DNA of 64,000 bases, from contig CAJNOJ010000083.1 in the NCBI GenBank assembly GCA_905250025.1, positions 310,001 through 374,000 on the forward strand. The letters run 5' to 3'. This document shows positions 1-10,177 of this stretch, in pieces. The notes under the pieces were generated by a model, which saw only the letters and a list, made by a program, of their open reading frames with translations, did no database searches and had not been told where the DNA came from. The stretch comes from Adineta ricciae. Its lineage: Eukaryota > Rotifera > Eurotatoria > Adinetida > Adinetidae. Position numbers and translations under genes: made by a program. The stretch's first letter is position 1. The number at the start of each line of letters is the position of its first letter.

Positions 1-1067
1 ATTGATTCCATAACAGTATGTGTTGATGATCACGGCACTTTTGCTGATCAACAAAGAAATGCGAGAGCAAACTCAAACGTAGGAAACCTTATAGGCGCGA
101 GTTGAATCAGATATGTACCCTCATCCCATCCAAGTGAAACTTGACAAGTTCTATTAATTTCGACCAGAACATTTTGATTTTCACTCACCCTTCAACAAAA
201 TAAAATGATTTTATATTTGATATCGCTTCGTTTTCTTAGAATGGAATGTCGACATGATCATCGTGGATCACTTTAGTGAAGACATCATTGACTGAAAAAG
301 TAGGCTGAACGAGACAGAGTATCATGAAATAGCTAGCCTCCGTTGCGTTCAAGTTTTATTTAGTATATAAGTTGTTATTTATTATATTAAAGAAAATCAT
401 CTCCGACTTAAGTTCTTCAACTTACAGTGTCTTTAGACAGACTTTAGTGAGTGAGATTCTTCTATTTCAACGCCACTATTCAGTTAATCAAGAAAGCACC
501 ATCACGCCAACCAGCAAACAATCGAAATGAAAATCTGATTGTGTGTCGAGGTCATTTGGTATTGATACTTCCAAAACCTATGTGAATCATTGTGCTATTC
601 CAAGAGAATGTGTCCTACTATTCAATCAGATCGCCGAAAATATGAAAGTATTCGATGGAGATAAAATTGCGAAATTCGATCTAGTATCCTATATATTAAT
701 TACTTTCAGTCATGGTTCTTCTTTTTATTTTGTTTTTATTTCTAAATAGATTTGTTTATATTCATCAAGTGTACTATTCACGATACGATTATCGAAATAG
801 AAAGCCATTTGTCTCTATAAAAACAATCTATTTCTGATGCAAAATTCTCATTTATGATTGTTATTCTTCCAGTTTCTTCTATATACACATCGAATGACGT
901 ATATATCATATTGCTGTGATATATATTAGTTAACTGGAATAGACATTATGCCAAGATATACATCATTCTCGGCTCGTTGAATCGTATTTATACGAAGAGA
1001 ATTTCTCCTTCAGTTGTCTTATTATTATCGACAACACATTTTGTACTCGGAAACAAGCGAACAACCA
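1..1067. other. window edge and 5' flank of the NHL gene
   Basis: No gene can be supported here. The first 115 bases are open on the plus strand and end in TGA; they could be the tail of an upstream exon, but nothing recognisable is encoded. A 68-codon open frame near 543-749 has no ATG and low-complexity content. The only useful signal is TTTCTCCTTCAG at 1002-1013, a good 3' splice site 54 bases before the ATG of the next gene. It could accept a trans-spliced leader or end a 5'UTR intron. Confidence 0.35.
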
Positions 1068-1949
1068 ATGTCAAATTCATCGCAGTTAGAATTTGTTTCA
1101 GTCGGTTCACTTGGTTCGTTGGAGTTTGGAAAATCATTTATTGATCAACCACGTGGCATTGCTTATCGCCCATCGGATTCATTGCTATTCGTAGCTGATT
1201 CCAAAAATGAACGTGTCGTTGCGTTTACAGAAGACAATAAAGTTGCCAAAATTATCAGTCATTACGGAACGAAAAATGGTTTAGCTGTCTTGAGTAATGG
1301 CGAAATTGTTATGAGTGACGAATTACAAATGTTAATTTTAAATAATGATCTGCGTTTGACACGTACGATTGCTTGCGATGATATCGATGCAGGCCTAACG
1401 AATTATCAAGGTATTTGTGTAGATAAAAACGATTTGATTTATGTTTGCGATCAAGCAAATCGACAAATCAAAGTTTATGATCACAAAACTGGAAATATCG
1501 TACGATTTTTTGGGAATAAAAATATCTTCAGTTCATTAGCATATTGTGTTGCCACTAATGAACATATTTACGTAACAGATCCACAAGGTTACTATTGGTG
1601 TACTGTTTTTTTAACGACGCATCTGTATTGAGAATTTCTTTTAGGTTCGTGTGTTCATAAGTTCACTCTGGAAGGTATATTTGTACAACGTTTTGGTAGT
1701 GAAACGACAGGAAATTTTTCCTTACCGTTATCAAGTCCTCGTGGCATTACTACATTACCAGATACACATTACCTGTTAATTGCTGATTCACATAATGATC
1801 GTCTTGTACTTTTTGACGATCACGGACAATTTCAGCAACTGATGGCCAGTGGTATTGAATATCCAGAATCATTAGCTGTCAATACCAAAGGAAATGTGTT
1901 CGTTGCAATGAACGATCGAATTGGTGTATTTAGTCAACAGAACAAATGA
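1068..1949 (+). CDS. NHL-repeat (six-bladed beta-propeller type) protein
   Basis: Two exons, 1068-1587 and 1645-1949, joined by a 57-bp GT..AG intron, give 274 residues. The protein is made of NHL-type blades: recurring segments such as QPRGIAY...SLLFVADSKNERV, NYQGICVDKNDLIYVCDQANRQIKVYD, and SPRGITTLPDTHYLLIADSHNDRLVLFD. There is no signal peptide, RING, B-box or kinase domain, so this is a free propeller, probably a protein- or RNA-binding scaffold; the partner cannot be read from sequence. The ATG at 1068 was chosen because the open frame upstream begins right at a splice acceptor (1013) and has no other ATG. An AATAAA polyadenylation signal lies at 2021. Stand-alone NHL proteins are numerous in bdelloid genomes (recollection, not checked). 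Confidence 0.85.
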
Positions 1950-2312
1950 CCCTTGTGTATATCCTTTCATACTCTTACTTTCAAAGTATAGCGTAGTCAA
2001 TCTTGATGATTGAGATTTTTAATAAACGGCATGATATATTACGATATGTGTTAACAACTATCGAGTACTTCGAATCTAGCTTGACCTTGGTTTGTTGCTC
2101 TAGGATGTTTATCGTATTATGATAAAATCTACTCTTTGAAGATTACAGCCATCGCTCAAGTCAGATAAACAAATAAATATTGTATAGAAGCGATATTAAA
2201 TATATTCCACACGTAATAGCAAGGAGATGAATCGTTCACATCTCCTTAACACAAAATCAACATAAAAAATGAAAATTTATGAAAATAATCGTCTTTTCGT
2301 ACTGGCAGCCTG
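1950..2312. other. intergenic, convergent 3' ends
   Basis: This is the spacer between the convergent NHL and Gly/Tyr-rich genes. It holds AATAAA at 2021-2026 for the plus-strand gene. Nothing else is recognisable. Confidence 0.5.
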
Positions 2313-2573
2313 CTAATAGTAGCGGCGTGGTCGACCACCACCACGTCCCCGACATCCACCACTACCGCGCCCACGCGGCATGAAAGCAGTGGTTGTGGTG
2401 TATAAACCTCTACCGTATCCTCCGCCAGAATATCCACCACCAGGATATCCACCACCAGAATATCCGCCACCAGGATATCCACCATATCCACCACCAGGGT
2501 ACCCACCATAGCTACCGCCTGGATACCCACCGATACCTCCAGCTGGATTGCCACGTCTAAGCAGATTGCCCAT
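2313..2573 (-). CDS. small glycine/tyrosine-rich repeat protein
   Basis: A single exon of 86 residues. The centre consists of tandem GGYPGG and GGGYSGGGYPGG units (about residues 14-53), followed by an Arg/Gly segment with two cysteines and a basic C-terminus ending RRYY. There is no signal peptide. Family identity is not recognisable from such low complexity. GYP repeats occur in RNA-binding glycine-rich proteins, annexin or synexin tails and shuttle-type prion-like tails. The RG-rich end would suit RNA binding, but that is inference. The ATG at 2573 is the only one in frame. The repeat array could also be an overlapping antisense artefact, but the composition is strongly biased in this frame only. 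Confidence 0.55.
   Translation of the reverse strand: MGNLLRRGNPAGGIGGYPGGSYGGYPGGGYGGYPGGGYSGGGYPGGGYSGGGYGRGLYTTTTAFMPRGRGSGGCRGRGGGRPRRYY
2407..2530. repeat. short tandem repeat array inside the Gly/Tyr-rich CDS
   Basis: Imperfect 12- to 18-bp units built on CCACCAGGATATCC, repeated at least six times. On the minus strand they encode the GGYPGG/GGYSGG units. Such an array is prone to length variation between alleles and to assembly collapse. Confidence 0.8.
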
Positions 2574-3294
2574 TTGTATTAATGTAAATAAATATGATAG
2601 TCGATTCTAACTGAACCAATTTCAACAGTTTATATACGCGAAAACGGACATTTCTTTTTAGATACACTGGCGTCTGTTTGCGTAGTTGGAAGTTACTCAT
2701 TTACTGCAATTACTGATGTGCGTCAATGATTCAGGTAATAGTTGTAGTCTAAAGTGACTAATTTTAGTAGCAATAATGCAACGATGCACTCTCCAATGTC
2801 ATGAATGTGTTTTCTATAACTGTTATTTTCTTACTCATAATATGTATAACAAGAACCGTCAATGAATTTGACCGACATGGTTCATTATATCGATACGCGT
2901 CAACTTTTACAAATGTGTTACGCAAACGTTTGGATCCAAGTTTGATTTTCACTTAGTAAACTCTGAATATCAGTCGTTCTTCTTTCCAGTTGTCAGTGAA
3001 CACCTACACGGTATGCAATGAATACGAATGTTTTTGATTGTCACATTATTTGTAGAGCAAATTAACCGATGGTGAAACATAGATACAGTGTTATGGTCCC
3101 ACTTCGTGACGAAATTTGTCATAATTAATCCAGTGACGTTCACTGGAATGGGTATGTTTGTTTTAAGAAAAAACAACCTTTTATTAACTGACTAAATAAC
3201 AAAATCACACCACGTACATAAATCAGAAAGAAAGAAAAGTAGAAAGAGAGAAAGCAAAAGATCAAAAGACAAGAATATATATATTTCATAGATG
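2574..3294. other. intergenic, no gene seen
   Basis: About 720 bases between the 5' end of the Gly/Tyr-rich gene and the 3' end of the USP gene. Two minus-strand open frames (2764-2952, 2970-3176) have no recognisable content and are treated as chance. A purine-rich AAAG/GAAAG tract lies at about 3224-3260. Confidence 0.4.
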
Positions 3295-3737
3295 TCATAA
3301 CAAATGTGGTGTGAAAAACTTCGAATTAGTTGTTGCTGTAGTCGTTCTTTGTTCACTGTTATTCAATTTTCCATTTTGATAGATTGTTTTATTCATTGAT
3401 GTGATGCCATTGGTCACATGATTTCCTATTGCTGGTTCGGTTTCATTGATATAACACAAAATATAAGCACCATGTTGTGTTAACACCTGATTTAGATCAC
3501 ATTGAGTCATTGTTGNTCATAACAAATGTGGTGTGAAAAACTTCGAATTAGTTGTTGCTGTAGTCGTTCTTTGTTCACTGTTATTCAATTTTCCATTTTG
3601 ATAGATTGTTTTATTCATTGATGTGATGCCATTGGTCACATGATTTCCTATTGCTGGTTCGGTTTCATTGATATAACACAAAATATAAGCACCATGTTGT
3701 GTTAACACCTGATTTAGATCACATTGAGTCATTGTTG
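3295..3737. repeat. 221-bp direct repeat flanking N3516 (assembly overlap)
   Basis: Bases 3295-3515 and 3517-3737 are identical as far as I can read, 221 bp each, separated by one N. The repeated segment is the 3' end of the USP gene. The single N and exact overlap length indicate two overlapping contigs that were scaffolded without being merged. Confidence 0.92.
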
Positions 3738-5217
3738 AATCATCGGCTTTGTACCAACGATTATTTGGCGAACGTACATAAGAATAGTAATGTCCGGAAT
3801 GCATTGATGAACCGACATGTACCAAAACAGCATATAAACGATAATTTAACGATTGATCATTGCAATTTTCTTCGCTCATATACGGTTTAACGTTAAGGTG
3901 TTCAGGATAACGAACGAGATGTGATAGTTTATGTGAGTTTTTGCCAAATTCGAAACGTTTAAAATTGATGAGCAAAATTTTCGGTGCTTTGTGTAATGTA
4001 TACCGTTTTATCGCTGGTACTAACTGTTTACATTTCATACACCGATACAAGTTTTCACCTGCTAACGTTTCACGACAGACAAACTGGTGGAGTGATTGCC
4101 TTAAATCTGAATGATTCCGCACACCAACAATCCAAGTATATTGTACTTCGAATGTATCCGATGTATGATGACAACGCGAGCAGACAACACGCGAACGAAG
4201 AACGAGACCGAATAATTCATGAAGAAACGTTTGAGAATGGCACAATTGGTCGTAGGAAGTACCGGATGATGGCCGCAAGCGTTCAGGCGGCTGAGACGAA
4301 CGAAGGCAAGCTTCGACGATTTTATCGATAAGACAAATGAGAAATTCACTAGCATCTTCTTGACGTCCGAAACGAAAAGTTTTCGATATATCTTTTATTC
4401 GTCGGACAAGATTATTCGGGTTAGCTGGACCCATTGATGACGACGAATAGGCGGCTTTGGAATGAATTAATTTAACAATTCGTTCAGCTTCGCAAAACAG
4501 ACAAAACTGTTTTTCTAATTTCATTCGACAATGCTGATGATGAGAGTTCGATAAAAGCCACTGAACGAGCGGTGGAGTATTGGCTAAACATTGTANAAAA
4601 GTTTTCGATATATCTTTTATTCGTCGGACAAGATTATTCGGGTTAGCTGGACCCATTGATGACGACGAATAGGCGGCTTTGGAATGAATTAATTTAACAA
4701 TTCGTTCAGCTTCGCAAAACAGACAAAACTGTTTTTCTAATTTCATTCGACAATGCTGATGATGAGAGTTCGACAAAAGCCACTGAACGAGCGGTGGAGT
4801 ATTGGCTAAACATTGTAGCGAAGCGTTAATAAAACATGTATTGCCAAGATTAATCAATCCCGATCCACGATCTTTCAATAATTCCCAATTCATCATCAAT
4901 GATGAAGTTTTTTTCGGTACTGAAGAGTTTTTGGCAATCGTAGATGTAGTCGTCGTCGTCGCTGTCGCAACGATCGGTTTGATATTTTCATTAATTAGCG
5001 AACCAAGTAGATTTGAATAGCGTTTACGTAGTTGATCAAGTGGATTCTTTTTATAAGGTTTAAACAAAAGCTTCTGCGTGAGGATTGAGTGACGTTTGTG
5101 TTCATTCGCGATGTGACCATTGTTTAACGATGATTTTGAATTGGATGATTGTGTTTGCTTAGTAAAACGTGATGTTAGAAATCGCCCACAAAGATCACCG
5201 AGATCTGTTTTTGCCAT
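3517..5217 (-). CDS. ubiquitin-specific protease, USP36/USP42/scrawny-like (contains an assembly duplication)
   Basis: A single-exon peptidase C19 deubiquitinase that removes ubiquitin from target proteins. The Cys box reads NLGNTCFINASLQCL (nucleophile in NTCF). The His box reads YAVLVHVGSSMHSGHYYSYV and is followed by NNRWYKADDS. Two CxxC pairs (CSRC and CMKC) form the usual zinc-binding finger. The YAVLVH...GHYY..Y pattern points to the USP36/USP42/scrawny clade (established for the family: nucleolar and histone or Myc deubiquitination). The N-terminal 110 residues are low complexity. The frame as given has 566 codons, but N4596 sits between two copies of a 221-bp segment (4375-4595 and 4597-4817). 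Removing that 222-base artefact leaves about 492 residues. The stop is at 3517-3519; 3295-3515 is a second copy of the 3' end, made by N3516. Confidence 0.88.
   Translation of the reverse strand: MAKTDLGDLCGRFLTSRFTKQTQSSNSKSSLNNGHIANEHKRHSILTQKLLFKPYKKNPLDQLRKRYSNLLGSLINENIKPIVATATTTTTSTIAKNSSVPKKTSSLMMNWELLKDRGSGLINLGNTCFINASLQCLANTPPLVQWLLSNSHHQHCRMKLEKQFCLFCEAERIVKLIHSKAAYSSSSMGPANPNNLVRRIKDISKTFXQCLANTPPLVQWLLSNSHHQHCRMKLEKQFCLFCEAERIVKLIHSKAAYSSSSMGPANPNNLVRRIKDISKTFRFGRQEDASEFLICLIDKIVEACLRSSQPPERLRPSSGTSYDQLCHSQTFLHELFGLVLRSRVVCSRCHHTSDTFEVQYTWIVGVRNHSDLRQSLHQFVCRETLAGENLYRCMKCKQLVPAIKRYTLHKAPKILLINFKRFEFGKNSHKLSHLVRYPEHLNVKPYMSEENCNDQSLNYRLYAVLVHVGSSMHSGHYYSYVRSPNNRWYKADDSTMTQCDLNQVLTQHGAYILCYINETEPAIGNHVTNGITSMNKTIYQNGKLNNSEQRTTTATTNSKFFTPHLL
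4375..4817. repeat. 221-bp direct repeat flanking N4596 (assembly overlap with one SNP)
   Basis: Bases 4375-4595 and 4597-4817 match over 221 bp around one N. I see one mismatch, T4552 against C4774, which is a synonymous Leu codon change (TTA/TTG) on the minus strand. This suggests that the two contig ends come from different haplotypes. It duplicates 74 codons of the USP catalytic domain, including the second half of the Cys box. Confidence 0.92.
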
Positions 5218-5590
5218 GATCTAAAGTGATACAAGCAAAAGAACCATTTTTCCATTTTTTCTCGTCGATAAACATGAAAATCTAGGAAGAAAATGCGTTA
5301 TTTCGAAAGAAAAAGATAGTAGAACGAAGTTAAACGCTACAATTCTTCTAGATGAATATCAATAGGTCGAGAATGACCCTGAAACTCATGATCAATCATT
5401 GTCTCAAACTTAAGTAATCGGATAATTTTTTTCTAGATAAAAAATAAATTCTATCAAAATCCGCACATTTTTCTTGCGAAATAATTTTCTCGATAAAACA
5501 CGTTTTAGCGTCCTCTATCCTTCTCACCAATAGGAATTCATTCGTCTTTCTCTTGCACAATTTTTGTCAAAGTTATTGAAATTCAATCGA
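5218..5590. other. divergent promoter region between USP and RER1
   Basis: A 373-bp AT-rich spacer separates two divergently transcribed genes, so both promoters must lie here or overlap. No TATA box or defined motif is convincing. No coding signal. Confidence 0.45.
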
Positions 5591-6139
5591 ATGGAACAGG
5601 ATAAAAACGTCTCAAGTTTTACTCGTCTAGATATTCTTATTCAGTATTACCTCGACCGTGTCACTCCATATGCTGTCGCTCGCTGGTTGACGAATTTAGG
5701 CTTATTAATCGTTTTCGCTGTTCGAATTATTTATATACAAGGTTTCTATATCATTGCCTACTGTCTTGGCATCTTTCTACTCAATCAATTTCTTTTATTT
5801 CTCACACCAAAACAAGATCCATCATTCGCTGATGATGATGATGACGACCATGCGCCGAGTTTACCAACAAGATCAAATGAAGAATTTCGACCATTTATGC
5901 GACGTCTACCAGAATTTAAGTTCTGGTATATCACATTCAAAGCGTTTGCTATTAGTTTAATTCTCACGTTCATTCCAATACTGAACATTCCAGTTATGTG
6001 GCCAGTGCTTGTCATTTATTTCATTGTGTTATTTATACTAACAATGCGACAACGTATATTACATATGATTCGTTATCGATACATACCGTTTTCATATGGA
6101 AAGATGAGATATGATACGCAGAAAAATTCCAAGAAGTGA
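5591..6139 (+). CDS. RER1: RER1, Golgi-to-ER retrieval receptor
   Basis: A single exon of 182 residues (human about 196). RER1 is a four-pass cis-Golgi membrane protein that retrieves escaped ER proteins and unassembled complex subunits into COPI vesicles. Features seen: an N-terminal cytosolic segment with the family-typical YLDRVTPYAVARW, then a paired hydrophobic hairpin (about residues 38-75), an acidic loop (residues 82-87), RPFMRRLPEFKFWY, a second hydrophobic pair, and a basic C-terminus with QRILHMIRYRYIPFSYGK. All of this is diagnostic for Rer1. The ATG at 5591 is the first in a frame that opens just upstream. FEN1 starts 112 bp downstream on the same strand. Confidence 0.95.
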   Translation: MEQDKNVSSFTRLDILIQYYLDRVTPYAVARWLTNLGLLIVFAVRIIYIQGFYIIAYCLGIFLLNQFLLFLTPKQDPSFADDDDDDHAPSLPTRSNEEFRPFMRRLPEFKFWYITFKAFAISLILTFIPILNIPVMWPVLVIYFIVLFILTMRQRILHMIRYRYIPFSYGKMRYDTQKNSKK

Positions 6140-6251
6140 TTGTTTGTTTTCGCGTTGTCTTGCATAATCGATCAAATAGATGAATGAATTTGTTTGTTTG
6201 TTTGTTTTTTTTGCTTTGAGATTTGATAAGAAATATATATATATACACGCC

Positions 6252-9200
6252 ATGGGAATTCATAATTTAGCAAAATTAATTGCTGATCAAGCACCAGCTG
6301 CGATTAAAGAAGGTGAAATGGTGAACTATTTTGGAAGGAAAATTGCGATTGATGCGTAAGTAATGTCGAAGTTAGACTAGCCTGAATTATCGTTGAGTTC
6401 TAGCTCCATGTCTATCTATCAATTTCTGATCGCTGTTCGTCAGAATGGAGAAAATTTAACAAATGATAGTGGAGAAACGACCAGTCATTTGATGGGGATG
6501 TTCTATCGAACGATTCGAATGATTGAAAATGGTATTAAGCCAGTGTATGTGTTTGATGGCAAACCACCGCAATCGAAATCGAAGGAATTAGAAAAACGTC
6601 TTGAACGACGAACCGAAGCGGAAGCTGAAAAGATCAAAGCAGCGGATGCTGGTAAACTAAAAACTCATTCGAATGTCTGTGAAAAGAGTGATGAGCATAT
6701 TTTTAGGTGATGAAGAAGCTTTTGATAAGTTTGCACGTCGAACAGTTAAAGTTACTCGTGAACATAATGATGATTGTAAGCGATTGTTGACACTAATGGG
6801 TGTTCCTTATGTTGATGCGCCAACAGAAGCGGAAGCTCGTAGGATGAAAATTTGTCGTTGTCGATAAGTATATCCTTCGGATGTTTTCAATTCAGAATGT
6901 GCTGCGCTTGTTAAACAAGGAAAAGTTTACGGAGTTGGAACTGAAGATATGGATGTAAGCAAGAATTTCTTGACTGCTACTCTTGCAATAGAATTTTTGT
7001 TGTAGGCATTAACATTTGGTGCGGACGTTCTTGTTCGTCATTTAACTTTTAGTGAAGCACGGTGAGTGAATGATTAACTGTGTTATGTTGAAAATCAGAC
7101 TTGCATGACTGTTTAGAAAAATGCCGATACGTGAATATTCGTTAACGAAAGCTTTGCAAGGTTTAAGAATCAATTTTGAAGAAGTAAAATACACGATTGT
7201 TTATTTCTTTAGAAATCAAGTTTGTATTTTCTTTCTTTAGTTCACAGATTTGTGTATTTTACTCGGCTGTGATTATTGTGATTCAATTAAAGGTATCGGT
7301 CAAAAACGAGCGCTTGATTTGATCAAGCAACATCGAAACATCGAAACAATTCTCAAAAATATCGATAAGAAAGTAAATAACGAAGATCTTCTTCTGGACT
7401 TTCTCTTATTTATATATCAATTTATTAGAAATATGCAGTACCAGATGATTGGGCTTACGAACAAGCCAGACAATTGTTTAAAGTACCTGAAGTCTTACCA
7501 GCTGATGCGACAGATGTTCGTATACGATCGGTTTTATTCTTTTCACATTTTCCTCGTTGTATTTAGTTAAAATGGACAGAACCAGATGAACAGGGTCTTG
7601 TGTCGTACATGGTCAAGGAAAAAGGATTTTCGTAAGTACGAAGATATTTCTCGTTTAACTGCATGCGCTTGAATTATATTTCGTGATTAGAAAACTAAGG
7701 AGTAGAATTTACAAATGTAAAAGCAAAAATAATGTTTACATAAATATTGAAATCGGTTTTCATTGACGACGCGTGCTCATCTCGTCCAGAACAGAATTTA
7801 GATCACCTTGTTTTTCGCGAATGAGTTCGATGAGAGTTTCATCTACTTCATCGAAGCCCATTGCCTTCAATTTCTCAACACATTCTTCAATGTTCTTCTC
7901 CGGTAAATTACTCGGCTCAGTCGACGTACTTGTCGGATTGACAGTTGTCGAACTGCGAAACATATTTAACATCGATGAAATTCCATTTTGTTCTTGATTG
8001 GTTTCTGTTGCACTCGACGTTCCCGATGCAGTACTTGCTTCGGATTGGCCAGAGTTTCCACTTGTTGATGGTGGCTGTCCATCAACACGAAAATCGCAGT
8101 CAATGCCGAGTGGAGATAAAGCTTGCTGTATATACTGCCCAACGTTCTCTAAGTAGTGTCGAGAATGTTGCATTTGGGTTTGGGTTTGGGTTTTGATATT
8201 ATCGAAATGGTGTTGCATATGTGTGCGAAGATGAGCAGCATGCTCGCGATTGGGTAACCATTGAGGGATTTGTGCTTGGATTTGCTCAAAAAAGCTGCTA
8301 TTAGGAGTGAACGGTGGAGTTGGAGGTGTAGGCGTTGGATGTGAAAAGCGATGTCGACGATGATGTTGACGAAAACCGTACGGATGATAAAGATTGGTTG
8401 GTTTCGATATTTTAATCATGTTGTGTTCCGAATGAAGACCTGTCGATGAACAGTTTTCGCATAAATCATAGTTTGAACATATAACACATTTGTATCGAAC
8501 ACCAAAAATTGGACCATCACAACCGTCGCAATCAACACCGACGTGCTGTTCCTTATTCGAAGTAGTAGCTGCCGGTTGATTGGCAGTAACAAAGATCTTC
8601 AAGGCATTTGTATCTTTGTTCGTAGATATTGCAGAGCGTAATTCTTCCGTTGAACTAAATGTAATGCGTTCGCTTTCATCATCGATATACTGAAGAGTGA
8701 AACCATGCAATTGTATGTCTGGTTGTAATGTTGCGATTTTTGTACATAATTCTTGATAAATATTGTTCTCGGGCGAAATATCAATCTGAAGAAAAAAAAA
8801 CATTTGCTCAAGATAAATCTATCTATAGAAACTATATGTAAACCTACGGCAAATCGACGGATTTCAGGTTGTTGTTGTTGTTGTTGTTTGGTGAAATAAA
8901 CTTTGACAAAATAAGGTGATGCCATCATAGTATTTTTAATAACGATTGAGTACAATGTAGTAACAATACACTCTCTTATATAGCTATGCTTTTGTCTAGC
9001 ACGAGCAAAATATGAGATGATTCACTTGAAAGTATAGAAAGAGCAGATTACACTTTTACTTGAGTATTTACGTCAATTTAAAAAGCCAACCAATTCATGA
9101 GCTGACGGTGGGCGGATAATGTCGTCGGAAGCCATCTATAGAATAGATGTCCTTCGCCAGTCGACAAATTCTCTGCATGATATATTAGTTTTGAATACGA

Positions 9201-9518
9201 GAAAAAGTTTCTTTTCTTTTAGCGAAGAACGTATTCGTAATGGTTCGAAAAAGTTGGCCAAAGCTCGATCAACGACCCAACAAGGCCGTCTAGACAAGTT
9301 CTTTACCGTATCTCGTACAGTAACAGCAAAGACATCGAGTCCGAAGAAATCTGTATGTTGAAATCGTTTGCAAACATGTATCGTATCTTTCTATTTTCGT
9401 TTAGGAGGCTCCGATTGTCACCATTAAAGGTTTGAAACGTAAAATCGAACCAGCAAGTGAAGCTAAACCGAAAGGGAAACCTGCTGGTAGTTCAGCTAAA
9501 AAAGCAAAAGTGAAATAA
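6252..9518 (+). CDS. FEN1: FEN1, flap structure-specific endonuclease 1
   Basis: Eleven exons: 6252-6355, 6404-6651, 6707-6838, 6896-6954, 7006-7061, 7117-7183, 7241-7372, 7429-7515, 7567-7631, 9223-9352, 9405-9518, giving 397 residues. FEN1 cleaves 5' flaps in Okazaki-fragment maturation and long-patch base excision repair. The N-terminal [12 protein letters not shown] and all acidic metal ligands are visible: IDAS (D34), VFDG, the EAEA pair, EDMD and GCDYCD. The helix-two-turn-helix is [11 protein letters not shown]. Near the C-terminus QQGRLDKFF is a PCNA-interacting (PIP) box, followed by a lysine-rich tail. The end of exon 8 is the least certain boundary (7515, or about 18 bases later). 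Intron 9 (7632-9222, 1,591 bp, GTAAGT..TTTTAG) is some 30 times longer than the others and contains the whole p62 gene on the opposite strand. Confidence 0.93.
7760..8928 (-). CDS. SQSTM1: p62/sequestosome-1 (Ref(2)P-like) autophagy receptor, nested in FEN1
   Basis: Two exons, 8848-8928 and 7760-8785, give 368 residues (human p62 is 440). Domains in order: PB1 (about 1-95), with an acidic OPCA-type motif around [13 protein letters not shown] zinc finger (about 113-155), with CDGC, CVIC, CENC and SEHN ligands; a long Gln/Thr/Ser/Pro-rich linker; and a C-terminal UBA (about 320-362), with the KAMGF loop. p62 polymerises through PB1, binds ubiquitinated cargo through UBA and delivers it to autophagosomes. 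I do not see the acidic W-x-x-L LC3-interacting motif of vertebrate p62, so Atg8 binding may use a different peptide. Two adjacent ATGs at 8928 and 8925 could start it. The gene lies wholly inside FEN1 intron 9, antisense. Confidence 0.9.
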
Positions 9519-9717
9519 AAGTTTTTTTTTCTTGAAAATTCAGACTATCTTGTTTATGTTAACATTGTTCAAAAGATTTGATTTTGTATTGTGTATTTTT
9601 TCCCGTTGTTTGTAATTAATATACACTACTCATCTTCTCATAAAACAAAATACAATACTTGAAATAATGATAACTAAAAGTTATCTTTTCTAGACATAAA
9701 CAGATTTGTTTTATACA

Positions 9718-10146
9718 ATGTCTTCCGCATCTACAAATACCCAAACTAAGGTCAGCCAAAGATCTATACGCTTCTTACTTGTCTCCCAGTCACACGACAG
9801 CAATCATTGACACGACGATTTTCATTCGTTTAGATTCAAGCTGCCAATGTTCTACGACATGAATTAGAAGCATTGAAAACTGGACGTGTAAATATCCTTT
9901 CTATAGACAAAATTGTATCATAATTTTCATACTTAACTATTTTCAGAAAGTTTATGTTCAACAACCAGGTAGCTTAGTATTTTTCAAAAGTGATAAAGAC
10001 ACTGCGCTGAAAAACTGTCATGGTATACATACCTCTTCTTCACTAGAATTCCGTCCGATAACTGACATATTCTTTTACTTATAGAGACTCTCAAATCTCT
10101 ACAACGTGAATACGAACAGATGGGATCCAAAATGGACCAAAGCTAA
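9718..10146 (+). CDS. ASDURF: ASDURF-like small prefoldin-family protein
   Basis: Four small exons (9718-9750, 9834-9887, 9947-10022, 10085-10146) encode only 74 residues. The central RKVYVQQPGSLVFFKSDK followed by a helix ending LKSLQREYEQM matches the beta-hairpin and second helix of the prefoldin-like protein translated from the upstream ORF of vertebrate ASNSD1 (RKVYRQQ...IFF...LKKEY). That protein is a subunit of the PAQosome/R2TP prefoldin-like module. Here it is a free-standing gene: no ASNSD1 frame follows. The match is from memory of the family, so other small prefoldin-like proteins remain possible. Exon phases are consistent throughout. Confidence 0.6.
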
Positions 10147-10177
10147 CAGATGGACAACTATCATCTCTATATCATGT

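Noticed and set aside
543..749. 68-codon frame at the left edge
   Set aside because: No ATG, no domain, and AT-rich Phe/Ser end; treated as chance.
8174..8196. TTTGGG repeats resembling telomeric DNA
   Set aside because: It lies inside the p62 CDS and encodes a QTQTQTQ stretch on the minus strand; three units are not a telomere array.
9119..9361. 80-codon plus-strand frame ending in the FEN1 PIP box
   Set aside because: Only its end (from 9223) is coding. The first 35 codons lie in intron 9 and happen to be in frame; the acceptor TCTTTTAG at 9222 and the phase with exon 9 show that the frame is FEN1 exon 10.
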